A stretch of DNA of 24,273 nt, from contig JAHYZB010000010.1 in the NCBI GenBank assembly GCA_019424645.1, positions 1 through 24,273 of the forward strand, given 5' to 3'. Below the pieces are notes generated by a model. That model saw only the letters and a program-made list of their open reading frames with translations, made no database searches and was not told the origin of the DNA. Position 1 is the first letter of the stretch. Every line of letters starts with the position of its first letter. The stretch comes from Oxalobacter formigenes (GTDB taxonomy: Bacteria > Pseudomonadota > Gammaproteobacteria > Burkholderiales > Burkholderiaceae_D). Made by a program: the position numbers and the translations under genes. Shown here one piece after another: positions 6,920 through 15,662 of the stretch.

Positions 6920-9052
6920 ATGGATAAACAAACCATTCTGATTGTTGATGATGTCGAACTGAACCGGGCCATTCTGGCCGAGCTTTTTGACGATATCTAT
7001 CATATTCTGGAAGCCGAGAACGGTCAGGCAGCTCTCGATATTCTCGAAAAAGATATCGGCGAGATCGTGATGGTATTGCTCGATATTGTCATGCCCGTAA
7101 TGGATGGTTTTGAAGTCTTGCAGGAAATGACCGACAGGAAACTGATCGAACGGGTTCCTGTCATATTGATTACTTCGGAAAACTCCGACAGGGCAGCCTT
7201 GCAGGGATATCAGCTCGGCGTGTCCGATATTATCAACAAGCCATTCAACCCTGAAGTCGTCAAGAGGCGTGTTGCAAACGTTATCGAGTTGTTCATGCAT
7301 AAATCCAATCTGGAAAAGCTGGTTGGAAAACAGATTGAAACACTGGAAAAACAGGCAAACAAACTCAATCAGGTCAATAATTTTCTCATTGAAACCCTGA
7401 GCACGGCTGTCGAATTCCGGAACTGCGAATCAGGACAACATATCAAGCGAATCCGGCATACTACACAGATTCTTCTTGAGGCGATTTCAAGAGAATATCC
7501 GGAATATGAACTGTCTCCTTACCATATCGAAAAGATATCCAGTGCTTCAGCAATGCACGATATCGGAAAAATCGCCATTCCTGACTATATACTGAACAAG
7601 CCGGGCAAACTGACGTCGGAAGAATTCGAAATCATGAAGGCGCATTGCATTCGTGGATGTGAATTTCTCCAAAGCATTCATTATGCACAGGATGAAGAGT
7701 ATTTCCGTTTCTGTTACGAGATTTGCCGGCATCATCATGAACGGTGGGACGGGAACGGTTATCCGGACAGGTTAAGGGGCGATAATATTCCCATTTGGGC
7801 ACAGGTTGTTTCATTGGCGGATGTTTACGATGCGCTGACCAGCAAGCGTGTCTACAAGAATGCCTATTCGCATGAAAAAGCGGTGAAAATGATTCTGGGC
7901 GGCGAATGCGGGGTATTCAATCCGAAACTTCTGGAGGTATTCATCAAGATTGCACCGGTTCTTGAAAGGGATCTGGCGTCCAATGAAGAAATCGTCGATA
8001 CGGAATTTCCTGTATGTAGCACGTTTGTTCCGGTACAGGAAGTGCAGGCCAAACAGGAAGAAGCGGGATTGTCATCCAGAACATTGAGATTGCTCGAGCT
8101 GGAACGGGAAAAATATCGCATCCTTTCCGAATTGTCCGGAGATATCGTTTTCAATTACGACACAAAGTCGGATGTGCTGGAATTCTCCGAGAAATATTAT
8201 AATCTGTTCCATCGGGATATTCGGATTCCCAATGCACGGGATACCATAGAACGCTCGGAGGTCATTCATCCCGACGATCGATCCCTTTTTCTCAGGCGGT
8301 TGACCGAGCTGACGCCCAAGTTTCCCAGTTGCAGGATCGAGCTTCGCATGATGGTTCCCGATCAGGGTTTTCAATGGTTCGAAGTCAGTGTCAATGCCTT
8401 GTGGAATACGGAAACCAATGTGGAATGCGTCGGTTATCTTGGCAAGCTCGTCAATATTCACGAACGCAAGATCGAGGCCAATCTGTTGAGAAAACAGGCC
8501 AATATGGATTCGCTGACCGAACTGGACAACCGTAAACGTATCAGGGAACGGCTCATCAGCCTCTTCGACGAAAACAAAAAGGAAGAGGGTGCGTTTTTCT
8601 TTATCGATATCGATAATTTCAAGGCCATTAACGATAACCTCGGCCATATGTTCGGGGACGAAATTCTGAGATATATTGCCAGCGAGATCAAGCGTAAAGT
8701 CCGTTCGACCGATATTGTCGGCCGCATAGGCGGTGACGAATTCGTCGCCTTTCTCCGCAATTCCTCATCCGAGAAAGCCGTTGCCGAAAAAGCGCGGGAT
8801 ATTTGCGATCTGTTCAAGAATACCTACAAGGAACTGATCGACAAATACAACGTATCATGTAGCGTTGGTATTTCTCTTTTCCCGCGCGATGGAAAGACTT
8901 ATGAAGAACTTTTCCATAATGCTGACAGGGCGCTTTACTATGCCAAGGAACGGGGCAAAAACAGTTATGCGTTTTATAATGAAACGATGGGTAATTCCGA
9001 TTTCAAAACCGTTTTGACCAATGTGGTGGAAAACCACCAACTGGTCAAATAG
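6920..9052 (+). CDS. Response regulator with REC, HD-GYP, PAS and GGDEF domains (bifunctional cyclic di-GMP enzyme)
   Basis: A 710-residue cytoplasmic regulator. The receiver (about 1-125) has phospho-acceptor Asp55 in LLDIVMPVMDG. The HD-GYP phosphodiesterase (about 150-345) has His213-Asp214, the HHHERWDGNGYPD stretch with Gly-Tyr-Pro at 280-282, and LADVYDALTSKR; it should hydrolyse cyclic di-GMP. A PAS-like domain spans about 385-510. The diguanylate cyclase (about 530-700) has FFIDIDNFKAINDNLGH, an intact GGDEF at 604-608, and RSTD ending five residues before it, which is the inhibitory I-site. Both catalytic centres look complete, so the protein should be able to make and degrade the messenger. 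I chose the ATG at 6920; a TTG at 6908 would add four residues, and neither has a clear ribosome binding site, so coupling to the HPt gene is likely. Confidence 0.94.
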   Translation: MDKQTILIVDDVELNRAILAELFDDIYHILEAENGQAALDILEKDIGEIVMVLLDIVMPVMDGFEVLQEMTDRKLIERVPVILITSENSDRAALQGYQLGVSDIINKPFNPEVVKRRVANVIELFMHKSNLEKLVGKQIETLEKQANKLNQVNNFLIETLSTAVEFRNCESGQHIKRIRHTTQILLEAISREYPEYELSPYHIEKISSASAMHDIGKIAIPDYILNKPGKLTSEEFEIMKAHCIRGCEFLQSIHYAQDEEYFRFCYEICRHHHERWDGNGYPDRLRGDNIPIWAQVVSLADVYDALTSKRVYKNAYSHEKAVKMILGGECGVFNPKLLEVFIKIAPVLERDLASNEEIVDTEFPVCSTFVPVQEVQAKQEEAGLSSRTLRLLELEREKYRILSELSGDIVFNYDTKSDVLEFSEKYYNLFHRDIRIPNARDTIERSEVIHPDDRSLFLRRLTELTPKFPSCRIELRMMVPDQGFQWFEVSVNALWNTETNVECVGYLGKLVNIHERKIEANLLRKQANMDSLTELDNRKRIRERLISLFDENKKEEGAFFFIDIDNFKAINDNLGHMFGDEILRYIASEIKRKVRSTDIVGRIGGDEFVAFLRNSSSEKAVAEKARDICDLFKNTYKELIDKYNVSCSVGISLFPRDGKTYEELFHNADRALYYAKERGKNSYAFYNETMGNSDFKTVLTNVVENHQLVK

Positions 9053-9093
9053 GCTTTACCGCAATCGAATTGGGATAATCAGGTTTTACTCCC

Positions 9094-10221
9094 TCAGGCG
9101 GGATACAGGGCGCCGAGTGCGCGGAGGCCTCTTGCCCCGGTCACCGAAGGGAGATTGCCTGGTTTGCCAATCATGAAACAATGAGCCAGCCAGGCGAATG
9201 CAAGCGCTTCAACATGCATGGGGTCGACTCCCAGTGCATCACTGGTTCTCAACATGGCAGGGATGTTTTTCATTCTGAGCCGTTGTTCGATCAGTTTCAT
9301 CAGAAACGGGTTTTTTGCCCCGCCACCGCAGATGTAAATTTCATCCACAAAAGAGGCATGATCGCGTATCGCGTCAGTGATCGTATCCGCTGTCAGCGTC
9401 GTCAGGGTTGACTGAACATCGGAAGGTTCGAGCCGCTCGAAAGAATCCGATATCGAAAAGGCGGAATCCAGCCAGTTTAAATTGAAAAGATCGCGTCCGG
9501 TGCTTTTCGGCGGTAATTGTCCAAAGAAGGGTTCTTTCAGTAATGCCTCGAGCAATTCTTGCGAGCATACGCCGCTTTCGCCCCATTTGCCGTCTTCATC
9601 ATAATTTTTCTTCAGATGCTTGCCGACCCATGCGTCCATCAGCATGTTTCCTGGCCCGGTATCAAAACCGGAGACCGACCCGTCTGGACTCAAAATACTG
9701 ATATTGGCAATGCCACCAATATTGATCACGGCACGGGAAGAGTACTGGCTACCAAAAACGGCGTCATGAAACGCGGGAACCAGGGGCGCTCCCTGTCCAT
9801 TCGCTGCAATATCCCTGCTTCTGAAATCGGCGATAACATTTATCTGCGTCAGTTCGGCAAGAAGAGCGGGGTTGTTTGTCTGGCGTGTAAAGCCGAGTTC
9901 AGGACGGTGGCGAATGGTCTGTCCATGTGCACCGATAGCTCTTACATCCTCTGCAGAAATGTCTTTTTTCTGAAGCAGGGCATATACGCATTCGGCATAA
10001 AGAACAGCCAGCCGGTTGGCGGCAAGTGCTTCTTTTTCGATTTCATTATGTCCCGGCAATTGCAGGGACATCAGTTGTTCACGCAATTGCCGATCAAACG
10101 GAACGTGGGCAGTTGCTTCAATACGGATTTCACCACCGTCATAATGATCAGGTATCGAGGTCAGGACACCGTCAACGCCATCCAGACTGGTTCCTGACAT
10201 CAGGCCTATGTAAAGAGACAT
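9094..10221 (-). CDS. anmK: Anhydro-N-acetylmuramic acid kinase
   Basis: AnmK phosphorylates and opens 1,6-anhydro-N-acetylmuramic acid released from peptidoglycan, giving MurNAc-6-phosphate for recycling. The 375-residue product has the ASKHA-kinase opening GLMSGTSLDGVD (GTSLDG at residues 10-15), then IGAHGQTIRH, a VINIGGIANIS phosphate-binding segment, GFDTGPGNMLMDAW, and CGGGAKNPFLM in the C-terminal nucleotide site. Length matches the family (E. coli 369). It starts 21 bases after the M23 peptidase gene on the same strand, so the pair should be cotranscribed and functionally linked through wall turnover. It converges on the phosphorelay operon with 41 bases between, in which I see no clear terminator hairpin. 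Confidence 0.97.
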   Translation of the reverse strand: MSLYIGLMSGTSLDGVDGVLTSIPDHYDGGEIRIEATAHVPFDRQLREQLMSLQLPGHNEIEKEALAANRLAVLYAECVYALLQKKDISAEDVRAIGAHGQTIRHRPELGFTRQTNNPALLAELTQINVIADFRSRDIAANGQGAPLVPAFHDAVFGSQYSSRAVINIGGIANISILSPDGSVSGFDTGPGNMLMDAWVGKHLKKNYDEDGKWGESGVCSQELLEALLKEPFFGQLPPKSTGRDLFNLNWLDSAFSISDSFERLEPSDVQSTLTTLTADTITDAIRDHASFVDEIYICGGGAKNPFLMKLIEQRLRMKNIPAMLRTSDALGVDPMHVEALAFAWLAHCFMIGKPGNLPSVTGARGLRALGALYPA

Positions 10222-10242
10222 ATCGTTAAAAGATTATGCTTT

Positions 10243-11664
10243 TCAGTTGCTGGCAGCCTGTCTCTGATGGGACGACGAATCCATCAGGGAAAAACGGTGT
10301 TGCATATCGGCCAGATTCGCCTTGAATTTTACCATTTCCCGTGCGGTCAATGGATGGGCATTCGGCATATCCATTTTCATCGGGTTTTGCTGGACATTAT
10401 CTACCCTGAATTCGTAATGAAGGTGTGGGCCGGTACTGAGACCAGTCGATCCAACATATCCGATGATATCCCCCTGGCTGACTTTTCTGCCTCTGGACAT
10501 ACCCGGCGCGATCCGGCTCATATGTCCGTAAGCGGTGGAATAAGCTCCCCAATGCTTCAAGACAATAAAATTGCCATATCCGTTTTGCCATCCCGAGAAG
10601 TTGATTGTGCCGTCTGCTGCTGCACGGATGGGAGTTCCTGTCGGAGCGGCAAAATCGATACCTTTATGTTGTCTGATATTGCCTGTGACAGGATGAACAC
10701 GTGTTGCGAAACCGGATGAGACGCGAGTAAATTCAAGAGGCGATCTCAGAAAAGCCTTTTTGTTGGATTTGCCGTTGAAATCATAATAATCGCCCTTGCC
10801 GGGCAAACGTTCGAACCAGATAATTTGATGAGCCTCGCCTGCATTGACGAATTCGGCAGCCAGAATATTGCCTGTTTTTAACAATTTCCCGTTTTGCCAG
10901 AAAGTTTCGTAAACAACGTTGAAATGATCTCCGCGACGCAAATCGGAATTGAAGTCGATATGAGTGGAAAACATTTCAATCATTTTTTTCGTGACGGCAT
11001 CCGGGATGCCGGCTGTATCCGTTGCAGCGAAAAGGGAAGACTGTATGGTCCCCGAACGCATTTCCACCATTCTTTCGGTTTTTGCCACTTCGTTGGATGA
11101 GGTAAAACCTGCATCGGTTCGCGTAATGACGATGGTAATGCCTTCCTGTGGATCTGCAGCGGCAGCGGAAAGCCAGTAAAGAATGCCCTTGTCGTCGGTT
11201 TTTGCCTGAATGGTCCGGCCTGTTTTTAAATGCAGGAACGCTTTGGCTTTTTCGTCCGATTTGATGAACTGGAACGCCTGCTGGTCATCCACTCCAAGTC
11301 GTGTCAAAAGGGTACCAAGCGTATCACCCGGACGGATCTTGTCTTCACGTGCAAAGAACTGTTTTTCTCCACGAAGTTTTTCAAGCTGGTCAGACAGGGA
11401 CGGAAGCACGACTTCTTCTTCAACAGTCCGTACAGCAATGTTATCCTTGTCAGGTGGAGAACCGGGAGCGGTTGCGGCGGCGCCGAAAGCGATGAAAGCG
11501 AAAGAGAGTGCAACGACTGAAACACCGCGGGTTTTCTGGCAACGACCCAAAAGCGATTTTTTCGCCTTCTGGAATAATGGATGCTGTTTCACTTCCTTAA
11601 CCGAGAGAATTCGGTGTGTTTTCCCGATAGAAAGAAGATGTTTCAGTTTCTCGATGAACCGCAT
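10243..11664 (-). CDS. M23 family metallopeptidase (LytM-type peptidoglycan endopeptidase)
   Basis: A 473-residue membrane-anchored or exported wall hydrolase. The N-terminus has about 47 cytoplasmic, basic residues followed by a hydrophobic helix at about 48-66. A LysM/OapA-like segment RPGDTLGTLLTRLGV follows near residue 111. The C-terminal zinc peptidase domain (about 310-430) carries HKGID (His333, Asp337), His381 in AYGHMS, and HLH (His414, His416) in GPHLHYEFR, so the metal site is complete. It is organised like E. coli MepM and would cleave peptide cross-links in peptidoglycan. The gene is divergent from tyrS and precedes anmK by 21 bases, the order familiar from Burkholderiales. Confidence 0.93.
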   Translation of the reverse strand: MRFIEKLKHLLSIGKTHRILSVKEVKQHPLFQKAKKSLLGRCQKTRGVSVVALSFAFIAFGAAATAPGSPPDKDNIAVRTVEEEVVLPSLSDQLEKLRGEKQFFAREDKIRPGDTLGTLLTRLGVDDQQAFQFIKSDEKAKAFLHLKTGRTIQAKTDDKGILYWLSAAAADPQEGITIVITRTDAGFTSSNEVAKTERMVEMRSGTIQSSLFAATDTAGIPDAVTKKMIEMFSTHIDFNSDLRRGDHFNVVYETFWQNGKLLKTGNILAAEFVNAGEAHQIIWFERLPGKGDYYDFNGKSNKKAFLRSPLEFTRVSSGFATRVHPVTGNIRQHKGIDFAAPTGTPIRAAADGTINFSGWQNGYGNFIVLKHWGAYSTAYGHMSRIAPGMSRGRKVSQGDIIGYVGSTGLSTGPHLHYEFRVDNVQQNPMKMDMPNAHPLTAREMVKFKANLADMQHRFSLMDSSSHQRQAASN

Positions 11665-11746
11665 TAAATTCCTCTTATTGCCGCAATCAGTTAAAATTCA
11701 CTTTTTTGCACCATTCTCTTCTTGTTTTTTTTATAGGATCAGGCAT

Positions 11747-11774
11747 TTGCAAAATTGCCGAAAGTCCACATTAT
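11747..11774 (+). promoter_or_regulatory. Candidate sigma70-type promoter for tyrS
   Basis: TTGCAA at 11747-11752 and CATTAT at 11769-11774 are separated by 16 bases in the 139-base divergent space between the M23 peptidase and tyrS genes. Each hexamer is only a partial match, so this is a weak call. No T-box-like structure or stem-loop leader is visible in the short leader that follows. Confidence 0.28.
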
Positions 11775-11803
11775 ACCAATACAAACTGTCATAAATTAGT
11801 GAA

Positions 11804-13048
11804 ATGAACGAAAAAATTTCTGCGACTGCTGCCGATGAATTGCCTTTGTCCGATAATGTCAGGGAAGCGCTGGCGATCACTTTGCGCGGTTGCGATGAAC
11901 TCCTGATCGAATCCGAATTTGCCCAGAAACTTGCCCGTTCCGAAAAAACGGGCAAACCGCTTCGCATCAAGCTGGGGCTGGACCCGACTGCACCTGACTT
12001 GCATCTGGGACATACCGTCGTATTGAATAAAATGCGCCAGTTGCAGAATCTGGGACATGTCGTGATTTTCCTGATCGGCGATTTCACGTCGATGATTGGC
12101 GATCCAAGCGGAAGAAATATTACCCGTCCTCCATTGACACGCGAACAGGTCAGGGAAAATGCCATGACCTATTTCGCACAGGCCAGTCTGGTGCTGGACC
12201 CTGAAAAAACCGAAATCCGCTATAACTCCGAATGGAGCGACAAGCTGGGTGCCGCAGGCATGATTCAGCTCGCTTCGCAATATACGCTGGCACGTATCAT
12301 GGAACGCGAAGACTTTGCCAACCGCTTCAAAAACGGTTTCCCGATTTCCGTTCATGAACTGCTCTATCCACTGATGCAGGGGTATGATTCCGTGGCCTTG
12401 CAGTCTGATCTTGAACTGGGTGGCACGGATCAGAAGTTCAATCTGCTGGTCGGCCGTGAATTGCAGCGTCATTACAATCAGGAACCACAATGTATTTTGA
12501 CGATGCCTCTTCTGGAAGGTCTTGACGGCGTTGAAAAAATGTCCAAATCCAAAGGTAATTACGTTGGTATTACTGAGCCGGGTAATGTCATGTTCGGCAA
12601 ACTGATGAGCATTTCCGATGAAATGATGTGGCGTTATTACGATCTCTTGTCGTTTACGTCGATACAGGACGTTGAACGTCTGAAAGAGGAAGTGAAAAAC
12701 GGCAGGAACCCGCGTGACGTCAAGGTTGAACTGGGCAAGGAAATCGTTACCCGTTTCCACTCGAGTGCTGCAGCCGACGCGGCTCTGGAAGATTTCGTCG
12801 CCCGCTCACGTGGCGGCATTCCGGATGACATTCCTTCCGTTTCTCTTTCTGGCGCTCCGCTGGGAATCGGGCAATTGTTGAAGCAGGCAGGTTTATGTGC
12901 TTCCACATCGGAAGCACTTCGCATGGTTGATCAGGGAGGCGTTCGTATCGATAGCCAGACGATCAGCGACAGAGGTTTGAAGGTAGAAGCAGGAAATTTT
13001 GTCGTTCAGGTGGGCAAACGCAAATTCGCCAAAGTGACACTGGCCTGA
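11804..13048 (+). CDS. tyrS: Tyrosyl-tRNA synthetase
   Basis: Class I aminoacyl-tRNA synthetase charging tRNA-Tyr. The 414-residue product has the HIGH-type motif HLGH at residues 67-70, LIGDFTSMIGDPSGR, the QGYDSVALQSDLELGGTDQKFN tyrosine/tRNA-binding region, and KMSKS at 245-249. A C-terminal S4 RNA-binding domain spans about 346-414 (LLKQAGLCASTSEALRMVDQGGVRID). The HLGH form and the length place it with the TyrZ-like group common in betaproteobacteria. The ATG at 11804 has only weak Shine-Dalgarno character. It is transcribed alone, divergent from the M23 peptidase gene and convergent with spoT, with a hairpin terminator right after the stop. Confidence 0.98.
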   Translation: MNEKISATAADELPLSDNVREALAITLRGCDELLIESEFAQKLARSEKTGKPLRIKLGLDPTAPDLHLGHTVVLNKMRQLQNLGHVVIFLIGDFTSMIGDPSGRNITRPPLTREQVRENAMTYFAQASLVLDPEKTEIRYNSEWSDKLGAAGMIQLASQYTLARIMEREDFANRFKNGFPISVHELLYPLMQGYDSVALQSDLELGGTDQKFNLLVGRELQRHYNQEPQCILTMPLLEGLDGVEKMSKSKGNYVGITEPGNVMFGKLMSISDEMMWRYYDLLSFTSIQDVERLKEEVKNGRNPRDVKVELGKEIVTRFHSSAAADAALEDFVARSRGGIPDDIPSVSLSGAPLGIGQLLKQAGLCASTSEALRMVDQGGVRIDSQTISDRGLKVEAGNFVVQVGKRKFAKVTLA

Positions 13049-13060
13049 TTCAGGCAAACA

Positions 13061-13103
13061 CAGGGGATAACATCCGGTTCAGATGTTATCCCTGCCGATT
13101 TTT
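13061..13103 (+). terminator. Rho-independent terminator of tyrS, overlapping the spoT 3' end
   Basis: GGGATAACAT at 13064-13073 pairs perfectly with ATGTTATCCC at 13083-13092 around a nine-base loop, and CA/TG extends the stem across a bulged G. Five T residues follow at 13099-13103, six bases after the perfect stem. The right arm and the stop codon in the loop belong to the end of spoT on the other strand (codons Arg-Asp-Asn-Ile-stop). On the minus strand no T-run follows, so it should act mainly on tyrS transcripts. Confidence 0.75.
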
Positions 13104-15346
13104 CTGACGCTCGGAACGTGACGGACACGACGGATCAGATTGGCCAGATGGACACGGTTTTCCACCTGAATCGTGAATTTGAACATAGTGAATTCACCTT
13201 GCGCTTCCAGCGAAACGGCGGTGATGTTGGCATTAGCTCCACTGATTTCAGATGTGACACGAGCGAGAACGCCTTTTTCTTCATGCACCAGCACGCGCAG
13301 ATAACAATCGAAACTGCGATTGACCAGATCTTCGCCCCAATCGACATTGATCCATTTTTCAGGTTCTCTTGCCATCAGTTTCTTGGCCTGCTGGCATTCG
13401 GCATTATGAACGACCAGACCACGAGTCATATTGAGTTCACCGATAATGGAGTCTCCCGGAATGGGAAGACAACAGGCGGCAAGCTGGACATTGATTCCCT
13501 CGCTGCCATAAATAAGAACCGGTTCGACTTTTTGAGGTTCTTCCTCGGCAGTCGTGGTACCTTTTTTGCGGTTCACTTCATCGATCAGGCCTGCAACACG
13601 ACGGGCTACGAGTGCGGACAGCCGTTTCCCCACACCGATATCGACATAAATATCATCCAGTGACTTCGATCCGGTTTCATACAGGAGCTTGTCGAAAACG
13701 GCCTGAGGAATATCTTCCCCGTTCAAATGCTGCGATTTGAGCGCCTGTTCAAGAAGACGTTTCCCGAGCTTGATGGAATCAGACTGATTGACAGAGCGAA
13801 GATAACTGCGAATGCATGAACGGGCCTTGCCTGTACGCACGAATTCAAGCCATTTTGGCGTTGGATGCGCATTGGGCGAAGTGATGATTTCAATGATATC
13901 GCCGTTTTGCAATTCGGTACGCAATGGAACGGAACTGTTGTTGATCTTGACCGAGGCAGTGTGGTCGCCGACATCCGTATGGATGTTGTAGGCAAAATCC
14001 AGCGCTGTTGCCTGACGCGGCAGGGCGATGATTTTGGACTTTGGCGTGAATACGTAAACGGAATCCGGAAAAAGGTCGACCTTGATATGTTCGAAAAATT
14101 CTGCGGAGTTACCAGTTTGCTGCTGGATGTCCAGAAGGGACTGGAGCCATCCAAGGCTGTGTTTCTGAATGTCGGTCAGCGTTTCGTTTTCGGATTTGTA
14201 CAGCCAGTGAGCAGCCACACCGGTTTCCGCAACGTGGTGCATTTCAGGCGTACGGATCTGGAATTCAACCGGTGCACCGTAGGGGCCGATCAGGGTTGTA
14301 TGCAGTGACTGGTAACTGTTTAACTTCGGCATGGCAATGTAATCCTGCACCTTGCCGGGAATAGGTTTGTACAAGGCGTGCAAAACGCCGAGCGCCATAT
14401 AACATTGCGGTAGCGTTTCGACAACAATGCGGAAACCGTAGATATCCAGAACCTGTGAAAAAGAGAGGTTCTGGTTGCGCATTTTCCTGTAAATGCCATA
14501 CAGGGTTTTTTCGCGTCCGTAGATTTCGGCATGAATACCGTTCTTTTCCAGGGCAGTGCTGACGGCATCGTGTACCTTGCCCAGCAGGACACGGCGGTTG
14601 CCACGGGATGCCTGAATGGCTTTTGAAAGCACTTCGTAACGGTAGGGATACAGGCGGTGAAATGCCAGATCCTGCATTTCGCGGTAGAGGTTGTTGATGC
14701 CCAGACGATGCGCAATAGGGACATATACTTCCATCGTTTCACTGGCGATACGGAATTGCTTGGAACGATTCATGACATCCAGCGTTCGCATATTATGCAA
14801 ACGGTCTGCCAGTTTGATCAGGATGACGCGAACGTCCCGCGCCATGGCAAGCAGCATTTTCCGGAAGTTTTCGCCCTGCGCATCAACATGGGTTTTGAAC
14901 TGGAGTTTTTCCAGCTTCGACAAACCGTCCACCATAGCCGCAACTGGCGCGCCGAACCGTTCAATCAGTTCGTCAAGGGTAACGCCCTGATCTTCGACGA
15001 CGTCGTGCAATAACGCCGCCATGACGGCTTGTGCATCCAGTTTCCATCCCGCGCAGATTTCAGCTACGGCGAGAGGGTGGGAAATATACGGTTCCCCGGA
15101 TTTGCGAATCTGTCCGAGATGTTTTTCATCGGCAAAACGGAAAGCTTCCAGAATCCGCTTCATATCGGCGGGAGAAAGGTAAGTCTCCAGTTTTTTGGCA
15201 AGATTCGAAAACGTAACCACCAGCGGTTTAGACGATGGTGGTGCGATTTTGGCAGCACTGTCAAACTGGTTGACAGGCAACGCGGCATGGTTCGGGTCAA
15301 CAATGCCGGTCTGACTGGTCGAAGAAGCGGTTCCGTTTAGCGTCAT
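13079..15346 (-). CDS. spoT: Bifunctional (p)ppGpp synthetase/hydrolase, RelA/SpoT family
   Basis: Makes and degrades the stringent-response alarmone (p)ppGpp. The 755-residue product has an HD hydrolase domain with His90, the His114-Asp115 pair in ALLHDVVEDQG, and LADRLHNMRTLD near residues 179-190. The synthetase domain spans about 260-400, with YGREKTLYGIYRKM, YGFRIVV and SYQSLHTTLIGPYGAPVEFQIRT. A TGS domain (about 430-500, VFTPKSKIIALPRQATALDFAYNIHTDVG) and a C-terminal ACT domain (last about 75 residues) follow. The complete HD motif indicates a functional hydrolase, so this is the SpoT/Rel type rather than RelA. About 45 extra residues precede the conserved part. AGGAAA lies upstream of the ATG. 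It follows rpoZ by 78 bases, as in other Burkholderiales. Confidence 0.97.
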   Translation of the reverse strand: MTLNGTASSTSQTGIVDPNHAALPVNQFDSAAKIAPPSSKPLVVTFSNLAKKLETYLSPADMKRILEAFRFADEKHLGQIRKSGEPYISHPLAVAEICAGWKLDAQAVMAALLHDVVEDQGVTLDELIERFGAPVAAMVDGLSKLEKLQFKTHVDAQGENFRKMLLAMARDVRVILIKLADRLHNMRTLDVMNRSKQFRIASETMEVYVPIAHRLGINNLYREMQDLAFHRLYPYRYEVLSKAIQASRGNRRVLLGKVHDAVSTALEKNGIHAEIYGREKTLYGIYRKMRNQNLSFSQVLDIYGFRIVVETLPQCYMALGVLHALYKPIPGKVQDYIAMPKLNSYQSLHTTLIGPYGAPVEFQIRTPEMHHVAETGVAAHWLYKSENETLTDIQKHSLGWLQSLLDIQQQTGNSAEFFEHIKVDLFPDSVYVFTPKSKIIALPRQATALDFAYNIHTDVGDHTASVKINNSSVPLRTELQNGDIIEIITSPNAHPTPKWLEFVRTGKARSCIRSYLRSVNQSDSIKLGKRLLEQALKSQHLNGEDIPQAVFDKLLYETGSKSLDDIYVDIGVGKRLSALVARRVAGLIDEVNRKKGTTTAEEEPQKVEPVLIYGSEGINVQLAACCLPIPGDSIIGELNMTRGLVVHNAECQQAKKLMAREPEKWINVDWGEDLVNRSFDCYLRVLVHEEKGVLARVTSEISGANANITAVSLEAQGEFTMFKFTIQVENRVHLANLIRRVRHVPSVRKIGRDNI

Positions 15347-15424
15347 AAATGTTTTCCTGAATCAGCGAAACAGTTTAATAACCGCCAGGCAAAACGTACC
15401 GTTTGCGGGTGTATCCAAACCGTT

Positions 15425-15628
15425 TTAGCTTGGCACCTTTTTCAACATTTCCTTGCCGACTTTGGCTGCAGCGATCTCGCGCAACGCGATTACCGTCATT
15501 TTATCCTTGGCCTCGACTTTAGGTGTATGACCCTGTAACAGCTGGCGGGCGCGATATGTCGCACACAAGGTCAGTTCAAAGCGGTTAGGAATTTCTTTCA
15601 AGCAATCTTCAATAGTAATACGAGCCAT
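15425..15628 (-). CDS. rpoZ: RNA polymerase omega subunit
   Basis: The small omega subunit assists folding and assembly of the beta' subunit and, in some bacteria, forms part of a ppGpp site on RNA polymerase. The 67-residue product begins MARITIEDCLKEIPNRFELT and contains CATYRARQLLQG and IALREIAAAKVG, all characteristic. AGGA lies upstream of the ATG. It sits between gmk (34-base gap) and spoT (78-base gap) on the same strand; the gmk-rpoZ-spoT order is conserved in many proteobacteria and brings together GTP metabolism, the polymerase and the alarmone enzyme. Confidence 0.97.
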   Translation of the reverse strand: MARITIEDCLKEIPNRFELTLCATYRARQLLQGHTPKVEAKDKMTVIALREIAAAKVGKEMLKKVPS

Positions 15629-15662
15629 TTCTTAATCCTGAAAAGTAAATCGGAACATTATT

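Noticed and set aside
9559..10197. A 212-codon plus-strand open frame over anmK
   Set aside because: It is antisense to a well-supported anmK and contains no recognisable domain.
11789..12760. A 323-codon minus-strand open frame over tyrS
   Set aside because: It is the antisense shadow of tyrS, whose HLGH and KMSKS motifs are in the plus frame. Length alone is not support.
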